In this document: positions 7,637 through 11,496 of the stretch, in pieces
Position numbering within the stretch: position 1 is the first letter of the stretch
Layout of the letters: each line of letters starts with the position of its first letter
From: Myxococcales bacterium
GTDB taxonomy: Bacteria; Myxococcota_A; Polyangia; Polyangiales; Polyangiaceae
DNA length: 11,496 bases
Direction: 5' to 3'
Assembly (NCBI GenBank): GCA_025362165.1
Contig: JANYHY010000379.1
Span: 1 to 11,496 of the forward strand
The notes under the pieces: model-generated
Told to the model about the DNA's origin: nothing
The model's input: the letters and a program-made list of their open reading frames with translations, nothing else
Databases searched by the model: none
Program-made: the position numbers and the translations under genes

Positions 7637-9703
7637 CTAATACACGCCAGATACGCGATCAGCTGCATAGGCGTTCCACGCCGATGAGTAGAGCTGTCCG
7701 TAGCGAAACTTCGCGTAAGAGAAGGAGTCGATGCGTGCGATCTGCACGGACGTCTGGATCGCTCCGTGAGGGATCGCGAGATCGGGCCCGATGGCCTCGA
7801 GGTTCGGGAGAGTGAAGCTCTTGTTCCCAGGGCTGATGATCGTCCAAGACTCGATGCCGCCGCCGCCTGACACGATGAACAGCGCGAGATCGATCGTTCC
7901 AGTCGCAGCGACGTCGACGTGCATGCCGTCCCACACGCCGTTCGACGGAGAGATGGGCTTGGGCACGGGCAAGAAGCCGGTGAGCGCGAGTGGGACGTTC
8001 GCGTTGTTCGTGTGCACGTGAGACACCACCGAGAGAGGCACGTCCAGCTTGCTCCCGCTCACCGCCGAAGCGCTCACGACATACGACTCGCTCGCGAACG
8101 AGCCGGCCATCGCAGGGAGACCGACGAACGAGACGAGACCGGGTGTCGGCAGCATCTTCGTCTGCGGCGACACGCTGAAGAGCGCGTATGCGCCCTGTCC
8201 GACGCTCACCGCTGCGCGCGCGACGAGGCGATCGGGGCCGCGATTGGTGGTCGGCGGCGGCTTGGTGTCGAGCACGAGCGAGTGATCGAGCAGCGTGTTC
8301 ATCTTGATGTCGACGTGCGTGGTCACGACCGTCGGTTGAAGTGGAACGCCGCGTTGAACTCCCATCATGTACGGGATGAACGTGCGCCCTGCGCTGTTGT
8401 TCCGCTCGATCCCGGCGACGGCGTAGAGCGTGACGTTCCCCGGATACCACGCGATCGTGTAGCCGAAGCCGAACGTGCCGTTGGAGTCCATCGTCGTCGC
8501 GGACATCGGATCGGGCAGGTAGAACGTGGAGTCCGGGTTGGACACAGCGGGAAACACATAGGCGGCGCGTCGCTCGTCGGATCGGATGGGCAGCGGGACG
8601 CCGATCCAATCGCCGCGCGCTTGGAACTCCGTGCCGGTGGGCCAGATCAGCTCACCAGTCGCGGCGCCGAGATCACGCGGCTTGCCGCCGCCCGTCGGAG
8701 GATCGCCCTGACCGCAAGACGGATCGAGCACCGGATCGAGGTACACCGTGACGGTGTCTACAGGTACGTCGACGAAGCTCGTCGGCGAATGACACTTCCC
8801 CGCGACGGTGATCGTGACGACGCCCTTCAAGCTCGGGTCTTTGAGCTGCGCGACACCGCTGAGATCAGTCGTTCCGACGATCGCGGTGCTCGCGTCATTT
8901 CCCGCGATCGCCTTCGCGCCTGGGATCGACATCCCCGTGTAAGAGTCGAGCGCGATGACCTTGATGGAGCCGTTGAGCGCGCCGCCCGAGAGCCCTCCGC
9001 GAAAGCCGTCCGCGGAGTCGCTGTAGACGAACGCGTCGCGGGCTTGTGTCTGCGACAGATCGGGGTTGGTGACGGTGACGTCCTTGCTTCCCGCTGGGCT
9101 CGGCGGCGTCGTGCACTCGAGGTGTGTGGTGTCCGTCACCGCGACGTCGGTGCACGGCTTTCCGTCGACGTCCACCGTGCTGCCTGTCACCCACGTCGTG
9201 CTCGCGCCGTGGAGCGCGATGCGTGTACCGCCGCTCGTCGCGCCCGAGTTGGGGACCACCTCGAACGCGTCGTAGGTGAACGCGGCCTTCAGCGTGCGCG
9301 TCTCTTTGGTGCCGTCGTCGATGATGGTGACGTCCGCGACGCCAGGGTCACCGGGCGGAGTCGTCAGCGCTGCGCGCGTCGGATCGCTCGCGAACAGATC
9401 GCTCGAAGGGACCTCTTTGTTCGCGACGAGTACCCGCAGCCGCGACGAGAAGCCACGCCCTGCGAGCACCGTTCGCGTACCGCCGCTCCACGGTCCGTGC
9501 GAGGGGTTGAGCCCAATCAGCGCGAACGGATCTCCGAGGTTCACGTCCGAGCGCAAGCCCGAGTCGTCCCCAAGGTCGGTTGGCGGAGGCGCCCCCGCGT
9601 CATCAGTCCCGATGAGCGATGGGCCTTTGCCCAAGCAAGCCCACGCAAAAACAATCGGCAGCGTAAGTAAGGCAAGACGACGCACGCGATGAGCGTATCG
9701 CAT
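7637..9703 (-). CDS. IPT/TIG-domain lipoprotein with carboxypeptidase-regulatory-like domain
   Basis: The frame is open further upstream into bamA, but the real start is ATG at 9703 (688 residues), which opens a signal peptide: RVRRLALLTLPIVFAWAC, with Cys23 as a poor lipobox Cys (Ala-Trp-Ala before it). GTG at 9685 is an alternative. Neither has a clear ribosome-binding site. A low-complexity Asp/Pro/Gly linker (30-58) leads to two TIG/IPT immunoglobulin-like domains at about 61-144 (LNPSHGPWSGGTRTVLAGRGF) and 147-227 (VVPNSGATSGGTRIALHG), each with a typical TTPP strand. Residues 243-322 look like a carboxypeptidase-regulatory-like fold (IKVIALDSYTGMSIPGAKAI). The remainder is beta-rich and unassigned. 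No catalytic motif is visible, so a structural or binding role at the cell surface is likely. It sits 46 bases after bamA and 3 bases before the IgGFc-type gene, which suggests shared transcription. Confidence 0.85.
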   Translation of the reverse strand: MRYAHRVRRLALLTLPIVFAWACLGKGPSLIGTDDAGAPPPTDLGDDSGLRSDVNLGDPFALIGLNPSHGPWSGGTRTVLAGRGFSSRLRVLVANKEVPSSDLFASDPTRAALTTPPGDPGVADVTIIDDGTKETRTLKAAFTYDAFEVVPNSGATSGGTRIALHGASTTWVTGSTVDVDGKPCTDVAVTDTTHLECTTPPSPAGSKDVTVTNPDLSQTQARDAFVYSDSADGFRGGLSGGALNGSIKVIALDSYTGMSIPGAKAIAGNDASTAIVGTTDLSGVAQLKDPSLKGVVTITVAGKCHSPTSFVDVPVDTVTVYLDPVLDPSCGQGDPPTGGGKPRDLGAATGELIWPTGTEFQARGDWIGVPLPIRSDERRAAYVFPAVSNPDSTFYLPDPMSATTMDSNGTFGFGYTIAWYPGNVTLYAVAGIERNNSAGRTFIPYMMGVQRGVPLQPTVVTTHVDIKMNTLLDHSLVLDTKPPPTTNRGPDRLVARAAVSVGQGAYALFSVSPQTKMLPTPGLVSFVGLPAMAGSFASESYVVSASAVSGSKLDVPLSVVSHVHTNNANVPLALTGFLPVPKPISPSNGVWDGMHVDVAATGTIDLALFIVSGGGGIESWTIISPGNKSFTLPNLEAIGPDLAIPHGAIQTSVQIARIDSFSYAKFRYGQLYSSAWNAYAADRVSGVY

Positions 9704-9720
9704 TCTTCGTCGGCGCGCAT

Positions 9721-9742
9721 GAGCCTGCTTTCTTGCAGGCCC
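9721..9742 (-). terminator. Hairpin between bamA and the TIG gene, no T-tract
   Basis: Read on the minus strand, a GCCTGC/GCAGGC stem (9740-9735 with 9728-9723) closes a six-base AAGAAA loop. A G-T wobble and one more G-C pair extend the stem to 8 bp. It lies 7 bases after the bamA stop and 17 before the TIG start. No run of T follows, so it is not a standard intrinsic terminator. It could weaken read-through, mark an mRNA end or processing site, or protect the bamA transcript. Confidence 0.45.
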
Positions 9743-9749
9743 AAAGCCG

Positions 9750-11496
9750 TTAGAAGAAGTTGCCGATCGTGAACTCGAACACGTAGCTCTCTTCATACGG
9801 CAGCGGCTGTAGGGGGAAACCCCACTCGAAGCGGAGCGGTCCGAGAGGCGAGAACCAGCGAATCCCAAAGCCGGTCGAGGTGCGGAGATAGCCGAGGCTG
9901 GACGGATCGAAGCACGTCGAGACCACCTTGGAGAACTGCGGGGCCGCGGTGGTCTTGCACCACTTGTCCTCCGTGTTCCACGCGTTGCCCGCGTCGAGGA
10001 AGACCACGCCGCGGATGCCGACCTTGTCGATGATCGGGAACTCGAGCTCGAGGTTCTCGTACGCTTGCAGGTTGCCGCCGATGTTCGCGCCGTTGGTGAT
10101 CGGCGGCGAGTTTGGATCGAGCCCTTGCGTGAGCGGCAGACGCGCGCCGATCGTGCGGAGGCGGAAGCCACGCACGTCGAGGATGCCGCCCAAGAAGAAG
10201 CGCTGGAAGATCGGTACGCCGTCGTTGCTCGGGCTCGTGATGAAGCCGATCTCCGTGTTCAGCTTCAAGATGAAGCCGGTGCCCGGCTGACCCGTACCGC
10301 CGCCTAAATTGTAATAGAAGCGTCCCGTCCAGCGGTGGCGCAGGTACTCGATCTGGCTGCCGAGCGCGCTGGTCGCGAGCTCCGTGGAGAGCTGCAGGTA
10401 GATGCCGCTCGACGGGAAGAGGCGGTTGTCGCGCGTGTCGTAGACGAGCGCGGGTCGAAGCGAGATCGATCGACCGCTGTTGAACAGGTTCGAAAGCGGC
10501 AGCCGCTGGAACAACCCAGAGAACGATGACGTCGTGTTGCCGAAGAGCGTCGAAGAGTTGTCGACCTTGTCGTACTGAGCCGTGCCAGTGAGCGAGAGGC
10601 GCAGCCACGGCTGCACGAGCGCATAGCCGAACGTCAGCGATCCGCCGATCGAGCGTCGCGCGAAGTCCGTGTAGACGTAGAGCTGATCGTACAGCTCGGT
10701 AGATGCGCTCCAGTCAGAGTTCAAGAAGTACGGCTCGAAGAAGCGCACGCTCAAGATCTGTCGAAGGCCCGAGATTTGAGCCTGGAACGCGAGCGACTGC
10801 CCGTTGCCGAAGAGGTTCGCTTGTTGAACCTGTGCGGTCGCGATGAAGTTCTCGACGGACGAGAAGCCCGCGCCAACCTGGAACGTGCCGGTAGGTCTCT
10901 CGCCGACCTCGAAGTAGATGACGACCTTGTCCGGCGCGCTGCCTTGCTCCACGGAGACATCCACGCGCTCGAAGTAGCCGAGGGCCATCACGCGCCTGCG
11001 CGACTGCTCCTTGCCGCTCTCGGAGTAGAGCTGGCCTTCTTGGATTTCGAGCTCGCGCCGGATGACCTTGTCGCGTGTCTTGGTGTTGCCCTTCACCTCG
11101 ATGCGCTCGATGCGTACGGGCGGGCCGCGCTTGATGGGGATGATCAGATCGACCTGCGCGGTGACCGGATCCACCTCCGTCTCCGGCTCTGCCTCCACCG
11201 TGTAAAACCCGGCGTCTTTGTAGAGCGTGCGCACGCTGTCGAGATCCTTGATGACCTCTGCGCGGTTGAAGTAGTCGCCGGAGTGCGCCTTGATCATCTG
11301 GCGCAGCGCGCGACGACCGCCGAGCGGCTCGACCTCCGTGACCGTGGGCGATCCGCCGTCTGGCGGCTTCTCGTAGATCTTGAGCTGGCGGATCTTGAAG
11401 CGCGGGCCCTCGTGGATGACGACCGTGATCTCGATGCCGCCGCGGTCTGGCGTGAGCATCACGCGCGGCGTGCCGATCTGCACGTTCATGTAGCCC
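9750..11496 (-). CDS. bamA: Outer-membrane protein assembly factor BamA (Omp85 family), 5' end outside window
   Basis: The frame is open to the right edge, so the first POTRA domains and signal peptide lie outside. Numbering is from the Met at 11489. What remains is POTRA 4-like (about 27-121, with GDYFNRAEVIKDLDSVRTLY), the last POTRA (122-197, RIERIEVKGNTKTRDKVIRREL to ALGYFERVDVSV) and a complete 16-strand-type barrel (about 201-579). Hallmarks are YDTRDN (350-355), the loop 6 VRGF motif (439-442), WFSPLGPLRFEWGFPL (545-560) and a C-terminal Phe that acts as the beta-signal. The protein inserts beta-barrel proteins into the outer membrane. An internal Met gives no true start; the sequence continues upstream as Gly-Tyr. 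Cys511 and Cys526 lie in a late surface loop. The stop is TAA at 9752-9750, and two lipoprotein genes follow. A TamA- or Sam50-like paralog is possible but less likely, because the whole C-terminal pattern is BamA-like. Confidence 0.92.
   Translation of the reverse strand, partial: GYMNVQIGTPRVMLTPDRGGIEITVVIHEGPRFKIRQLKIYEKPPDGGSPTVTEVEPLGGRRALRQMIKAHSGDYFNRAEVIKDLDSVRTLYKDAGFYTVEAEPETEVDPVTAQVDLIIPIKRGPPVRIERIEVKGNTKTRDKVIRRELEIQEGQLYSESGKEQSRRRVMALGYFERVDVSVEQGSAPDKVVIYFEVGERPTGTFQVGAGFSSVENFIATAQVQQANLFGNGQSLAFQAQISGLRQILSVRFFEPYFLNSDWSASTELYDQLYVYTDFARRSIGGSLTFGYALVQPWLRLSLTGTAQYDKVDNSSTLFGNTTSSFSGLFQRLPLSNLFNSGRSISLRPALVYDTRDNRLFPSSGIYLQLSTELATSALGSQIEYLRHRWTGRFYYNLGGGTGQPGTGFILKLNTEIGFITSPSNDGVPIFQRFFLGGILDVRGFRLRTIGARLPLTQGLDPNSPPITNGANIGGNLQAYENLELEFPIIDKVGIRGVVFLDAGNAWNTEDKWCKTTAAPQFSKVVSTCFDPSSLGYLRTSTGFGIRWFSPLGPLRFEWGFPLQPLPYEESYVFEFTIGNFF

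Noticed and set aside
7919..9670. Long plus-strand open frame opposite the TIG gene
   Set aside because: Its product is Arg/His-rich and low in information, and it lies antisense to a protein with clear TIG repeats.
9704..10171. Upstream extension of the TIG frame into bamA
   Set aside because: The extra residues are Ser/Arg-rich shadow of bamA. A signal peptide begins exactly at 9703.

Overview
The window is a GC-rich bacterial stretch with dense coding and very short or absent gaps between genes. The gene set is an Omp85/BamA-type outer-membrane assembly protein, a TIG-domain lipoprotein, an IgGFc-binding-type lipoprotein and large secreted proteins of unknown role. Together with the codon style (GCG, CTC, CGC and GAG preferred), this points to a Gram-negative of the Myxococcota, probably Polyangia-like. 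That placement is inferred from protein families and style, not from a marker gene.

Left end (1-428) is the odd part. After about 200 non-coding bases of less GC-biased character, an ATG at 207 opens a textbook N-terminus of a luciferase-like (LLM-class) flavin-dependent oxidoreductase of the type common in Betaproteobacteria. After about 74 residues, near base 428, the reading frame passes without a stop into a glycoside hydrolase family 31 (GH31) protein that runs to 2540 and lacks its own start, signal peptide and extreme N-terminus. This is either a chimeric assembly join or a real illegitimate recombination. It is the most important thing to check in the window.

Plus-strand block (429-5698): the GH31 hydrolase, then a helical-repeat-like protein of unknown function with a TTG start (2607-3905), then a membrane-anchored or secreted putative zinc metallopeptidase (3878-5698) that overlaps it by 28 bases and is probably translationally coupled to it.

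Minus-strand block (11496 down to 5699) reads as an operon. It starts with bamA (cut by the right window edge, with the last two POTRA domains and the whole barrel present), followed by a 46-base gap holding a hairpin. Next come a lipoprotein-like protein with two TIG domains and a carboxypeptidase-regulatory-like domain, and then, after only 3 bases, a Cys-rich lipoprotein with an IgGFc-binding-type domain. The last two look like surface or periplasmic proteins expressed with the outer-membrane assembly machine. The plus and minus blocks converge at 5698/5699 with no bases between their stop codons.

I saw no RNA genes, insertion sequences, CRISPR arrays or phage genes. I found no convincing complete new system. 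The chimeric GH31 gene, the unusual metallopeptidase and the bamA-linked lipoprotein pair are the points of interest.
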